Positions 41,344-49,972 of a stretch of 64,000 nt of DNA are shown in pieces. The DNA is from an uncultured bacterium. Lineage in GTDB: Bacteria > Bacteroidota > Bacteroidia > Bacteroidales > Bacteroidaceae. The position numbers were made by a program, and so were the translations under genes. The notes below the pieces were generated by a model that worked only from the letters and a program-made list of their open reading frames with translations, did not search any database and was not told where the DNA came from. The stretch lies in assembly GCA_905216095.1 (NCBI GenBank), contig CAJMSQ010000001.1, positions 62,001 to 126,000 on the forward strand, given 5' to 3'. Position 1 is the first letter of the stretch; each line of letters begins with the position of its first letter.

Positions 41344-42375
41344 ATGAAGAACTTTTATTCTTTAGCCAACTGTGCCCTCATGTGCGGCGCGTTGTTTTTC
41401 GGAGGAGTAATTTCAAGCTGCTCGGATGACGACGAAAGTGGCGGAGGCGGCGGTCAAAGCACGGAGCCCCCTTCGGAGAACATCGGGCTGACCACTCCCG
41501 ACGGCACGAAACTCAAACTGACAAGCATAGGCGACTACTCTTTCTCGTACAATGCCAAAGGACTGCCTGTGACTATCGTCGGCGAAGGCGGCTGGCAGAC
41601 CATCACTATCTCTTATAACCCGATGGTCGTCCGCTACGTTTCTTCGTCTGATGACAGCGAAGAGACTACCTATACCCTGTATCTTAACGACAAAGGCTAC
41701 ATCAGCAAGGCGGTAGGCGTGATAAAGTACGCAGACAGCGAGGGCTCCGAAACAGTAAATGACGAATGCAACTTCGTTTATAACGCCGACGGCCGCCTGA
41801 CTGCTATGACCGAAAAGACTTCATACAGCGGTACGGAAGACGGAGAGCGGTATTCGGGCCACGGTTCGTGCAGCGGCACGCTCACATATAGTGGAAACAA
41901 TCTGGCCAAAGCGGTCTGGCACACCGCAGGCGTGGAAGACGGTGAAGCGTATGACGACTACGACACATTTACCTACCACTACGACAACAATATCCCCAAC
42001 CGGCTCGCCCAGTTCAGCCATAGTCTTGAGGGCATGATGCAGGCGGACGAAACGGAAATAGAGCCGTTCTTCTATCTCGGGCTTCTGGGCAAACCTTCCG
42101 CCCAGTTCCCCACGAGCGTCACCTATGTCACGTCTTATGACGACGGGGAATCGTACGAGAACACCATGCAAGCCGGCTACTCTTTCGGTTCTGACGGCCG
42201 GTTGCTGCAGGAAACTTTCGAGTACCGGACTTACAATTACAGCTACGTCGAGGCCGACGACGAGCCGGATGCCGTCAATCCGGCCGCAGTCGCCGCCAAG
42301 TCGTTCGACAGCCTGCGCAAATCGTTCGACGGTCGGAAGAAGCTGCACCGGCATGGCCGCCACGCCCGCAGATAA
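41344..42375 (+). CDS. DUF4595-like surface lipoprotein, function unknown
   Basis: A 343-residue protein with a lipoprotein signal ending V-I-S-S-C (Cys26). SDDDES and a Gly-rich linker follow, an export-signal pattern for surface lipoproteins. The mature part repeats short YD/RHS-like strand pairs (YSFSYNAKGLPVTIVGEGG, YTLYLNDKGYISKAVGVIKYADSEG, NFVYNADGRLTAMTEKTSYSG), as in Bacteroidetes DUF4595 proteins. No enzyme motif is seen. It is a single gene, ending at a bidirectional hairpin shared with the convergent yifB gene. Confidence 0.7.
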   Translation: MKNFYSLANCALMCGALFFGGVISSCSDDDESGGGGGQSTEPPSENIGLTTPDGTKLKLTSIGDYSFSYNAKGLPVTIVGEGGWQTITISYNPMVVRYVSSSDDSEETTYTLYLNDKGYISKAVGVIKYADSEGSETVNDECNFVYNADGRLTAMTEKTSYSGTEDGERYSGHGSCSGTLTYSGNNLAKAVWHTAGVEDGEAYDDYDTFTYHYDNNIPNRLAQFSHSLEGMMQADETEIEPFFYLGLLGKPSAQFPTSVTYVTSYDDGESYENTMQAGYSFGSDGRLLQETFEYRTYNYSYVEADDEPDAVNPAAVAAKSFDSLRKSFDGRKKLHRHGRHARR

Positions 42376-42412
42376 GCGCGCTGCCCGGGCATACGCCCCT
42401 TATATAAAACAC

Positions 42413-42448
42413 AACTCCGCCACCGGTACGTTCCGGTTGGCGGAGTTT
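42413..42448. terminator. Bidirectional terminator
   Basis: AACTCCGCCA...TGGCGGAGTT with an inner CCGG/CCGG, T-rich on the + side (TTTCTTTT). It separates two convergent genes. Confidence 0.7.
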
Positions 42449-42463
42449 CTTTTCCGGTCAGCC

Positions 42464-44002
42464 TTATTCTCCCCACCCGCTGCGGTCCAGGTTGCGGTAG
42501 CCTACGGCCTCGGCCACGTGGGCCGCGCCTATCTGTTCCGCCCCGTCAAGGTCGGCGATGGTGCGCGCCACCTTCAGGATGCGTTCATAGGCCCGCGCCG
42601 ACAGGCCGAGCAACTTCATCGCACGGCCCAGCCGGTCGGCGGCGGCAGCGTCGGGGCGGGCGAACGTTTCGAGCATACGCGCCGTCATCTGCGCGTTGCA
42701 GTGCACGCCGGGTGCCCCGCTGAAGCGCGCGGTCTGTATGTCGCGTGCCCGTGTCACCCTTTCGCGGATGGCCGCACTGCTTTCGCCGCGTGGCGCCTGC
42801 GCCAGTTCTTCGAGCGGCACGGGGGCTACTTCCACCTGTATGTCGATGCGGTCGAGCAACGGGCCGGATATTTTGTTCATGTAGCGTTTGATTTGTCCCG
42901 GTGTGCAGTCGCACTCGTGCGTGGGATGGTTGTAGTAGCCGCAGGGACAGGGATTCATCGACGCGACCAGCATGAAGGAGCACGGAAGCGTGGCCGAGTA
43001 TTTCGCACGTGATATGGTGATGACGCGGTCCTCGAGGGGTTGGCGCATCGTCTCTAAGGCTGTGCGGTTGAACTCGGGCAGTTCGTCGAGGAACAATACG
43101 CCGTTGTGGGCCAAAGATATTTCTCCGGGCTGGAAGCTCGAGCCTCCGCCGATCAGGGCCACGTCGGAGATGGTGTGATGAGGCGCGCGGAAGGGCCGTT
43201 GCGTGACGAGCGACGTGTCTTTGTCCAGCTTGCCGGCTACGGAGTGTATCTGCGTCGTCTCGAGGCTCTCGCCGAGCGTCAGCCGCGGCAGGATGGACGG
43301 AACGCGCTTGGCCATCATGCTCTTTCCGCAGCCGGGACTGCCCACGAGTAGCAGGTTGTGGCCGCCTGCCGCGGCAACCTCGCACGCCCGTTTCACCTGT
43401 TCCTGTCCCTTGACGTCGGCAAAGTCGGCCGCATAACCGTCCGAGGCGGCGGCAAACTCCTGCCGCGTGTCCACTTCCGTGGGCTGCAGCCTGTCATCGC
43501 CCATGAGGAAATCCATTACCTCCTTGAGCGTGTCCGCGCCATACACTTTCACGCGGTTTACCACGGCGGCCTCGCGGACGTTCGCCCCGGGAACGACGAG
43601 CACGTCGTACCCCAGTTCGCGTGCCTTGATGGCAACGGGCAGCGCGCCCCTGACCGGACGCACGGAGCCGTCGAGACCCAGCTCGCCCACGAGCATGATG
43701 TTCTCCAGCGGCCGTCTGACCGTCAGTCCGTCGGCAATGAGCAGCCCGACGGCCAGGGGCAGGTCGTAGCCCGAGCCTTCCTTGCGGACGTCGGCCGGGG
43801 CAAAGTTTACGGTAGTGTTCTGTTGGGTCAGCCGGAACCCCGAGTTCTCGATGGCACTTGTGACCCGCGTCCGGCTTTCGCGCACGGCATTGTCGGGCAG
43901 GCCTACCATGGAGAACTGCATGCCGCGGCGCGTGCTGATTTCCACTTCGACGGGCATGGCTGTGAGGCCGTTTACGGCCGCGGTATTGATTTTTACGAGC
44001 AT
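42464..44002 (-). CDS. YifB/ComM family magnesium-chelatase-like AAA ATPase
   Basis: A 512-residue protein. The N-terminal Lon-protease-like ChlI domain (VEISTRRGMQFSMVGLPDNAVRESRTRVTSAIENSGF) is followed by the AAA+ domain with Walker A GSPGCGKSMMAKR, Walker B VLFLDELPEF and the sensor region (ISGPLLDRIDIQVEVAPVP). The C-terminal Mg-chelatase lid ends LDRSGWGE. ComM homologues are hexameric helicases that promote branch migration during natural transformation. Length is normal. It is a single gene. Confidence 0.93.
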   Translation of the reverse strand: MLVKINTAAVNGLTAMPVEVEISTRRGMQFSMVGLPDNAVRESRTRVTSAIENSGFRLTQQNTTVNFAPADVRKEGSGYDLPLAVGLLIADGLTVRRPLENIMLVGELGLDGSVRPVRGALPVAIKARELGYDVLVVPGANVREAAVVNRVKVYGADTLKEVMDFLMGDDRLQPTEVDTRQEFAAASDGYAADFADVKGQEQVKRACEVAAAGGHNLLLVGSPGCGKSMMAKRVPSILPRLTLGESLETTQIHSVAGKLDKDTSLVTQRPFRAPHHTISDVALIGGGSSFQPGEISLAHNGVLFLDELPEFNRTALETMRQPLEDRVITISRAKYSATLPCSFMLVASMNPCPCGYYNHPTHECDCTPGQIKRYMNKISGPLLDRIDIQVEVAPVPLEELAQAPRGESSAAIRERVTRARDIQTARFSGAPGVHCNAQMTARMLETFARPDAAAADRLGRAMKLLGLSARAYERILKVARTIADLDGAEQIGAAHVAEAVGYRNLDRSGWGE

Positions 44003-44104
44003 TTCAGGACGTTTTTCTTTTTTCTTGAGGAGATGAAGGGGACGCAGTTTCGCTTGTGCGCCTGCGGGAATGCCACGCGCTTGCCCTTGCCTTTTATCTG
44101 CCGG

Positions 44105-44190
44105 AAACTACATGGCTTGTAGGAAAAACTACATGCCATGTAGTTGAAACTATCATAGGGATAGTTTTTCTTAGAAGCCATGTAGTTTTC
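44105..44190. repeat. TACATG palindrome cluster R3
   Basis: ACTACATGGCTTGTAGG, then ACTACATGCCATGTAGT (44129-44145), then AACTATC-ATAG-GGATAGTT followed by T, then GAAGCCATGTAG. The units are separated by short A/T tracts. It lies upstream of yifB and downstream of the convergent-oriented TlpA-like gene; no promoter block of the composite type is present. Confidence 0.8.
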
Positions 44191-44347
44191 GGTATATGAG
44201 TATCAAGGAGTTACAAAGGGCGTTTCTGAGGGGTGGAAAAGGTGCTCCGTTGCGGCGGACGGGGGAGTGCTGCCCGGCAAGAGCCGCTGCCTGTCCCGCT
44301 GTTTTGGGGAAGCAGGCCCTGTCCTTATGCAGAGCCTTCACGGCCCG

Positions 44348-45358
44348 CTATCTGAGCAGCCGTTCCACGTTCTGTTCCAGTTTGTCTGCAGGGACGTCGC
44401 GGGCTATGATTCTGCCGTCGGCCGCTATCAGCAGGTTGCCCGGCACGTAGCGTATGCCGAAGGTTTCCACCATGGGGCTGTCGAATGCTTTCCCGTCGCA
44501 AACGGTCAGCGCGTCGGTGCTGTCGCGTTCGGCCCTGCGGCGGCAGGCCCTGAGGTCCGTGTCCAGCGAGACGGAGAGTATCCTCAGCCGGCTTCCGTGG
44601 GCGCGGTGGATGCGTTTCAGCCGTCCGGTCATTTCGTTGCTCGCGTTGCTCCACGATGCCCAGAACACGACGAGCGCGGGATGTCCGGACAAGTCGGCGC
44701 GTGTCAGTGTCCGTCCGGTCAATGTTTCGGCCTTGAAGTCCGGCAAGGCTTGTCCGGCCGCGTTGTTCAGCCATGGGCGCAAGCGTCGTGCCGTTGCGGC
44801 CAGCGGGGCGTTGCGCGGCTGTTCGCGGGTCAGGACATCGAGCAGCGACAAGGCCGTTTTTGCGTCGGGGGCCTCCACGTGTTCGAAGTATCTCTTGAAT
44901 ACCGCCACGGCAGCCAGCGTCTTCGGATGACTGCGTATGAAGTCGGCCGCCGCCATCTCCGCTTCGCCGGCCTTTTTATCGGCGTTTTGCAGTCGGAAGT
45001 CGGTGAGCAGTTCGTTTTCCTCGCTTCCCGAGATGTCCGCCTCGCCGAGTTTGGCCGCGTTTCCCTTCATCCGGATGACTTTTCCCGGTTCTCCCACGAC
45101 GTAGGTCTGTGAGAAGTTGGGGTAGAGTAGGGTGAGGACGGTGGGTGTGCCGAGTACGCGCTCGTAGCTGAATTTCCCGTCCTCGATGCGTATGGTGTCG
45201 ATGTCGGGATTGGCTTTGTCGTCGTTGTAGACGTAGAATTCGGCCTGTTTGATGCCTTCTATTTTTCCTTCGATGCGTACCCTGTCCTTGGGGGTTGAGC
45301 AGGCTGTTGCGAGCAGTGCCGCCACAAGGCATGTCGCAAGGCTTCTGAGTGCTGTCAT
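44348..45358 (-). CDS. Thioredoxin-fold (TlpA-like) lipoprotein lacking the CXXC cysteines
   Basis: A 336-residue protein with a lipoprotein signal ending A-T-A-C (Cys20). Residues 25-110 resemble the DUF4369 N-terminal domain of Bacteroidetes thiol-disulfide proteins. Residues 200-336 form the AhpC/TSA thioredoxin fold: LPDFKAETLTGRTLTRADLSGHPALVVFWASWSNASNEM and the cis-Pro loop YVPGNLLIAADGRI. The place of the redox pair reads W236-S237-N-A-S240, so both cysteines are serine. It therefore cannot work as a classical oxidoreductase; it may be a binding or chaperone protein. It is a single gene. Confidence 0.85.
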   Translation of the reverse strand: MTALRSLATCLVAALLATACSTPKDRVRIEGKIEGIKQAEFYVYNDDKANPDIDTIRIEDGKFSYERVLGTPTVLTLLYPNFSQTYVVGEPGKVIRMKGNAAKLGEADISGSEENELLTDFRLQNADKKAGEAEMAAADFIRSHPKTLAAVAVFKRYFEHVEAPDAKTALSLLDVLTREQPRNAPLAATARRLRPWLNNAAGQALPDFKAETLTGRTLTRADLSGHPALVVFWASWSNASNEMTGRLKRIHRAHGSRLRILSVSLDTDLRACRRRAERDSTDALTVCDGKAFDSPMVETFGIRYVPGNLLIAADGRIIARDVPADKLEQNVERLLR

Positions 45359-45541
45359 GTGCCGTGTGTGCGTTGGTTTCGTGGGGTGGGGGTATTTTTA
45401 GTCCATTCCGACGCACTGCGGACGCAGGCTCATGCCTTTTTCCGGTGTCTTGTCCCGTTTTTCGGCATGGGTCGGCGTCCGCAGTTGTCCGGTATTTTCG
45501 ACGTCAGTCCGTCTTGGGGAGAGCTTTCTCCCGTCCGCAGG

Positions 45542-47242
45542 TTATTTTACGAGGCTACGGAAGGCGTTGTCGTTGAAGAGGGTGATGAACTCCAGGTCTT
45601 TGGCTGCGCGGGCCTTGAGCGAGGGGTCTTTGGCGATGGCCTCTTTCAGCGAAGCCAGTGCCGTTGCCGTCTGGTTGGTGCGTGCGCCGACGATGGCCTT
45701 CAGGTAGTCGGTGGTGGCGTCGGGCTTGGCGATGCCGGTCAGGGTCTGTGCGGCAGCGGAATAGTCCTTGTTCAGGATTAGTGCCAGTGCGGCGCTGTTT
45801 GTCTTGGTTCCGGCCAGGCTTTGTGCGGCCTGCGCGTAGTTACCTTTGGCAATCTGCAGGTTGCCGAGCACTTCGTTGTAGTTGCGTGCCGTGGTAGCTT
45901 TCGCCAGCAGGTTCTCAGCCTCTGCCTGCTTGCCTTCGGCCAGTGCGATGAGCGCGCTGTTGGCGTTTACCTCGGCAGCGTTGGCCTTCTGTGCGGCGGC
46001 CTGTGCAAGGTAGCTCTTGGTAGCGGCGAGGTCACCCTTGGCATAAGCCAGTTCGGCCAGGTTGTTGTGGGCGCGGTAATCCTGCGGGTAGAGCCGTGCG
46101 GCGGTCTTGTAGATATTTTCCTTCTCTCCGGCGTTCTCGGTCAGCGATGCGAGGTACAGAAGTTCCTCTACGGAGAGCTTGGAAGCATCGTTCTTGTACT
46201 GGTCTTCGATTTCGTCGTCGCTGCGTCCGATGATGTTGTAATTGAGTGTCAGGCGTGCGCGGCGCAGCTCGGGCAGAATTTCGTCGGCCAGTTCGGTATA
46301 GGCGGCCGAGATGTTGCGGATTTGTTTTTCACGCTCTTCCGGGTCCTGGTACATGGAGAGTACGCGCAGGATGATGTCTTTGTCCTGCAGGTTCGACTCG
46401 GATACGAGCTGCTGGAAGCCTTCCCAGTCTTCGGCCGTGTATTTTGCGTCCACGTCGGTCTCGATGTCCATTTTCTTGAGTTCGCCTTTGACGTAACCGG
46501 TCGAGGTCTTCTGACGTTCGGCCGCCAGTTTCTGGTTGAAATCCAGCTTTCCGTCGGGTGAAGCATAGGCCGAAACTTCGATTCCGTCTATTTCAAAGCC
46601 CTTCTGGTCGGCTTTTATCTCGCGCAAGGTCTTGACAAAATCCTGCACCGATACGCTTTTGAGTTCGCTGGTGCGCACCTTGGCCTGGTTGATGAGGTAT
46701 TTGATTTGCGCTTGCTTCACTTGTGCGATGGCGTACTGGTAGGCATCTTCGCCCGTAGCCGTATTGGCGGTGCCGGCGGTGCGGCCCAGCAACGCCGAGG
46801 TGGACAGTACGCCGTCGGCCACCTTGACTTCGGGTATGTTCACCTGCTTCTTGCCCAGGCGGGCGTCGAAGGTAAGGAACAGTTCGCTCTGCTCCATGTT
46901 GTCCACATAGGCGAAAGTATTTTTCATCGTATAGTTACCGCCCACCTTGTAGGAGATTTCCTGGTCGTTGCCCTGTACTTTCTCGCCCTGGAAGGTGGCA
47001 GCCTGTCCCGTAGCCTGCCCTCCGGCGTAACGGAGTACGGGGGTGACGGTGACGACAGCCTTTTTCTTCATGTATTTTTCGGGGAAACGGCCGTTGATGG
47101 TTACGGGAACCTGTCCGGCCACGGCTTCGAGCGGCGAGGGGGTCACCGTGAAGTTGTCCGCAGTCAGTTCTCCCATTTTGTTACATGAGGCCAGCACGAG
47201 CGTAGATGCCAATGCGAGCGGTAAGAATGATTTGCTTTGCAT
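45542..47242 (-). CDS. TPR-containing lipoprotein with OmpA-like segment
   Basis: A 566-residue protein with a lipoprotein signal ending V-L-A-S-C (Cys20). About residues 25-130 are beta-rich. Residues 225-260 contain an OmpA-like peptidoglycan-binding pattern (IEVSAYASPDGKLDFNQKLAAERQKTSTGYVKGEL). From about 365 onward there are tetratricopeptide-type helices (YLASLTENAGEKENIYKTAARLYPQDYRAHNNLAELAYAKGDLAATKSYLAQAAA, and so on). It probably anchors to peptidoglycan and acts as a periplasmic assembly scaffold, but this is inference. ATG 47242 is preferred over an upstream in-frame start for its signal peptide. A -7 box TACCTTTG is at 47283-47276. Confidence 0.75.
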   Translation of the reverse strand: MQSKSFLPLALASTLVLASCNKMGELTADNFTVTPSPLEAVAGQVPVTINGRFPEKYMKKKAVVTVTPVLRYAGGQATGQAATFQGEKVQGNDQEISYKVGGNYTMKNTFAYVDNMEQSELFLTFDARLGKKQVNIPEVKVADGVLSTSALLGRTAGTANTATGEDAYQYAIAQVKQAQIKYLINQAKVRTSELKSVSVQDFVKTLREIKADQKGFEIDGIEVSAYASPDGKLDFNQKLAAERQKTSTGYVKGELKKMDIETDVDAKYTAEDWEGFQQLVSESNLQDKDIILRVLSMYQDPEEREKQIRNISAAYTELADEILPELRRARLTLNYNIIGRSDDEIEDQYKNDASKLSVEELLYLASLTENAGEKENIYKTAARLYPQDYRAHNNLAELAYAKGDLAATKSYLAQAAAQKANAAEVNANSALIALAEGKQAEAENLLAKATTARNYNEVLGNLQIAKGNYAQAAQSLAGTKTNSAALALILNKDYSAAAQTLTGIAKPDATTDYLKAIVGARTNQTATALASLKEAIAKDPSLKARAAKDLEFITLFNDNAFRSLVK

Positions 47243-47429
47243 GATGATATAGGTGTTGGATATGTAAATATGGCACAAAGGTACGCATTTCTTGCATAAA
47301 GGTATGCCTGTGCCGATACTCTTTTTCTTATAAAAGCTTAATTCCTAATCTTTCCCTGCTTCTGCGCCGGCGTTTCCTCCGGTGCGTTCTCCCGTTCTTG
47401 CGGGTACGGAAAACGGTCTGCGGGGATGC

Positions 47430-47525
47430 GAAAAACTACATGCACATGTAAGCGTTCCTACATGCACATGTAGTTTCTCTTAGATGTACATGTAGTTCGT
47501 CCTACATGTACATGTAAAAAATGCT
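47430..47525. repeat. TACATG palindrome cluster R4, variant centre
   Basis: Four units with a different centre from all other clusters: TACATG-CA-CATGTA twice (near 47438 and 47459) and TACATG-TA-CATGTA or its half twice (near 47486 and 47503). Flanks are the usual AAAAACTA/GTTTCTC and CTATCCCTAAT words. The rest of the gap 47243-47601 shows nothing further. Confidence 0.8.
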
Positions 47526-47601
47526 ATCCCTAATGCGCTGATTGCCAGGTCTTATAAAATGCTTCCGGAAAGCACCTTTCTCCACCTTCGGCGGCATGTG
47601 C

Positions 47602-48795
47602 TCACTGCGCGTCAGCCGTGAGGACCGCGTGGGCCAGGGCTTCGCCCAGTTTCCCGGCTTCGGCGAGCGTCTGCGCCCCGGGTGCGTGCTGCCACTCGAC
47701 GGCCGTGCCCGTTTCCTCCATTTTCATTTGCTCGTTGTACGAGTGCATGAGCCTCAATGCCTGTCCCGACCACGTGAATCCGCCGAAGCAGCCCAGCTTG
47801 TGACACGACACGGAGCGGCCCGAAAGCCGTTTCAGCAGGTCTTCGACTGCGGGAAACAGTCCGCCGTTGTAGGTCGGGCTGCCGATGGCCAGGCCCCGGT
47901 AGCGGAAGATGTCGGCCAGCACGAACGACAACGGCGATACGCTCAGGTCGTGCACGATGATTTTGCGCAGTCCCGCCTTGGCGGCGCCTTCGGCCACGGC
48001 TTCGGCGGCGCGGCGCGTGTTGCCGTACATCGAACCGTAGCATACGACCAGTCCTTCCTGCGTCTCGCCCGCGCTCAGGCGGCGGTAAGTCTCGACGGCC
48101 CGTCCGGCCTCGGCCGTCCACACGGGGCCGTGCGTGGAGCAGATGGTACGTATGTCGAGCTGTCCCAGTTTGCGCAGTCCCGCCTGTACGGGTGCGCAGA
48201 ACTTCCCGAGGATGGCGGCGAAGTAGCGTTCCATTTCGCGGAAGTAAGGTTCGGTGTCGGTCTGCGTGTCGAGCACCGCGCCGTTCAGTGCGCCGAAGCA
48301 GCCGAACGCATCGCCCGAGAAGAGCGTCCCGTCGGCGGCATCGAACGTCATCATCGTCTCCGGCCAGTGCAGCATGGGCGTCAAGTAGAACGTAAGCGTG
48401 CGGTTGCCCAGACAGAGCGTGTCTCCGTCGCACACGGTCACGTCGTCGGTGTCCCCCTCGCCGTAGAAGCCGCGCACCATTTCGAACGTCTTGCGGTTGC
48501 CCACGAGGCGTATGCCGGGATAGTACTTGCGTATGAGCGAGATGGCCCCCGAGTGGTCGGGCTCCATGTGGTTGATGACGAGATAGTCCACGGGGCGGTC
48601 GCCGATGGCCTCGCGTATTTTCCCGATATATTCGTCGAAGAAGGCCGCGTCCACCGTGTCGATGAGCGCCACCTGCTTGTCGGCTATCAGATAAGAGTTG
48701 TAGGAAATGCCTGCGGGCAATGTCCACAGTCCTTCGAAGCGGTGTTTCGTGCGGTCGTTCACACCTACGTAATAGAGATCGTCTTTTATTTTCAT
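47602..48795 (-). CDS. A-type flavoprotein (FprA family), oxygen or NO reductase
   Basis: A 397-residue protein. The N-terminal metallo-beta-lactamase domain has the diiron ligand motif HMEPDHSG (about residue 79), a later His in MLHWPETM and Asp in SGDAFG. The C-terminal flavodoxin domain binds FMN (VCYGSMYGNTRRAAEAVAEG, AIGSPTYNGGLFPAVEDLL, GCFGGFTWSGQA). These enzymes reduce O2 to water or NO to N2O without releasing radicals, protecting anaerobes. Length and both domains are complete. It is a single gene, divergent from the transporter gene; a TACTTTTG box lies at 48854-48847. Confidence 0.93.
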   Translation of the reverse strand: MKIKDDLYYVGVNDRTKHRFEGLWTLPAGISYNSYLIADKQVALIDTVDAAFFDEYIGKIREAIGDRPVDYLVINHMEPDHSGAISLIRKYYPGIRLVGNRKTFEMVRGFYGEGDTDDVTVCDGDTLCLGNRTLTFYLTPMLHWPETMMTFDAADGTLFSGDAFGCFGALNGAVLDTQTDTEPYFREMERYFAAILGKFCAPVQAGLRKLGQLDIRTICSTHGPVWTAEAGRAVETYRRLSAGETQEGLVVCYGSMYGNTRRAAEAVAEGAAKAGLRKIIVHDLSVSPLSFVLADIFRYRGLAIGSPTYNGGLFPAVEDLLKRLSGRSVSCHKLGCFGGFTWSGQALRLMHSYNEQMKMEETGTAVEWQHAPGAQTLAEAGKLGEALAHAVLTADAQ

Positions 48796-48944
48796 GTCAG
48801 ATGCTTTTCGTTGCAGCCGCCGCGGCGGTTGTTACGTTTTTCAGCGCAAAAGTACGATTTTTTTGTTGTTTTGTTTCCCATTAATTGGCCGTGTCGGCTA
48901 TTTTTTAGAAACTTTGCATTTCGAATCATTACAAACGGTAGAAA

Positions 48945-49868
48945 ATGGATTACTTTCACATCGTCACACAGATGCTGATGCTCTTCGGCATCGTCCTGGT
49001 AGGCTATCTTTCCGCGCGGCGCGGACTGTGGGCCGCCGACATGAACCGCCGCATGTCCGTCTTCGTGCTCAACGTCACGGCACCCTGTCTCATCTTAGGC
49101 TCCGTCATGGGCGACGGACTGGTGTTCGAGCGGGCCGAAATCGTGCAGCTGATGCTCGTTTCCGTGCTGAATTATGTCATTCTCATCGGCGGCGCGTACG
49201 CTGTCACGGCAATCTGGCGGCTCGATGCCTACCGCCGCGGCCTGCTGCGCTTCATGTTGTCGTTCGGCAACGTCACGTTCATCGGCTTTCCCGTGCTGGC
49301 CGCCATTTTCGGCGAGCGGGCCGTGTTCTACGGCGCGGTGCTGACCATACCTTTCAACGTCCTGATATTCACCATCGGCGTGGAGTTCGTGCGTGGCGGC
49401 GGGCAACTGTGGCGCGCCTTCCGTCCCCGGTTGGTTTTCTCGCCTTGCGTCATCGCCTCGCTGGGGGCTGTCGTCCTCGCCCTGCTCAAGGCGGAGACAC
49501 CGGCCCCCGTTGCCGAGTGGTTCCATCTGCTGGGCGACATGACCATCCCCTGCGCGCTGCTCATCATCGGGTCGAGCCTGACGGCCGTCCCCGTGCGGGC
49601 CATGGCGGGCAACCGCTTTGTCTACACTGTCGCCGTGCTCAAGCTGCTGGTCCTGCCGCTGGTCGTTCTGGTCGCCTTCCGGCTGCTGGGCATGGGCGGC
49701 TACGTGACGAGCGTCGCCGTCGTGCTGAGCGCCATGCCCGTGGCCGCCAACGGCATCATGTTCTGTCTGAAGTACGGCCGCGACGAACGTCTTATGGCCC
49801 AGGGCATATTCCTCACCACGCTGCTTTCCGTGGGCAGCATCCCGCTGGTGGCCATGCTTTGCATGTGA
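48945..49868 (+). CDS. AEC family auxin-efflux-carrier-like transporter
   Basis: A 307-residue membrane protein with ten predicted helices. N-terminal helices are IVTQMLMLFGIVLVGYLSARRGLW and FVLNVTAPCLILGSVM; AGNRFVYTVAVLKLLVLPLVVLVAFRLL and ILVMPVAANGIMF-type features (AMPVAANGIMFCLKYG) occur in the C-terminal half. The family exports or imports organic anions; the substrate is not predictable. It is a single gene with a hairpin (49902-49934) downstream. Confidence 0.85.
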   Translation: MDYFHIVTQMLMLFGIVLVGYLSARRGLWAADMNRRMSVFVLNVTAPCLILGSVMGDGLVFERAEIVQLMLVSVLNYVILIGGAYAVTAIWRLDAYRRGLLRFMLSFGNVTFIGFPVLAAIFGERAVFYGAVLTIPFNVLIFTIGVEFVRGGGQLWRAFRPRLVFSPCVIASLGAVVLALLKAETPAPVAEWFHLLGDMTIPCALLIIGSSLTAVPVRAMAGNRFVYTVAVLKLLVLPLVVLVAFRLLGMGGYVTSVAVVLSAMPVAANGIMFCLKYGRDERLMAQGIFLTTLLSVGSIPLVAMLCM

Positions 49869-49901
49869 CTGAAGGGTGCGCAGAAGCCACTGCCTGCAAT
49901 T

Positions 49902-49934
49902 GTCCCCGCATCCGGAACGACCGGGTGCGGGGAC
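49902..49934. terminator. Hairpin between convergent genes
   Basis: GTCCCCGCATCCGG and CCGGGTGCGGGGAC enclose AACGA. There is no strong T-run; it is likely a shared terminator-type structure. Confidence 0.5.
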
Positions 49935-49972
49935 TGTTGTATGTGTAAGGCGGCCGGGCCGCCCGTGCAGGC

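Noticed and set aside
47430..47525. Palindrome clusters considered as a CRISPR array
   Set aside because: Units are separated by only a few A/T-rich bases, not by unique spacers of 25-40 bp; unit sequence varies and no cas gene is nearby.
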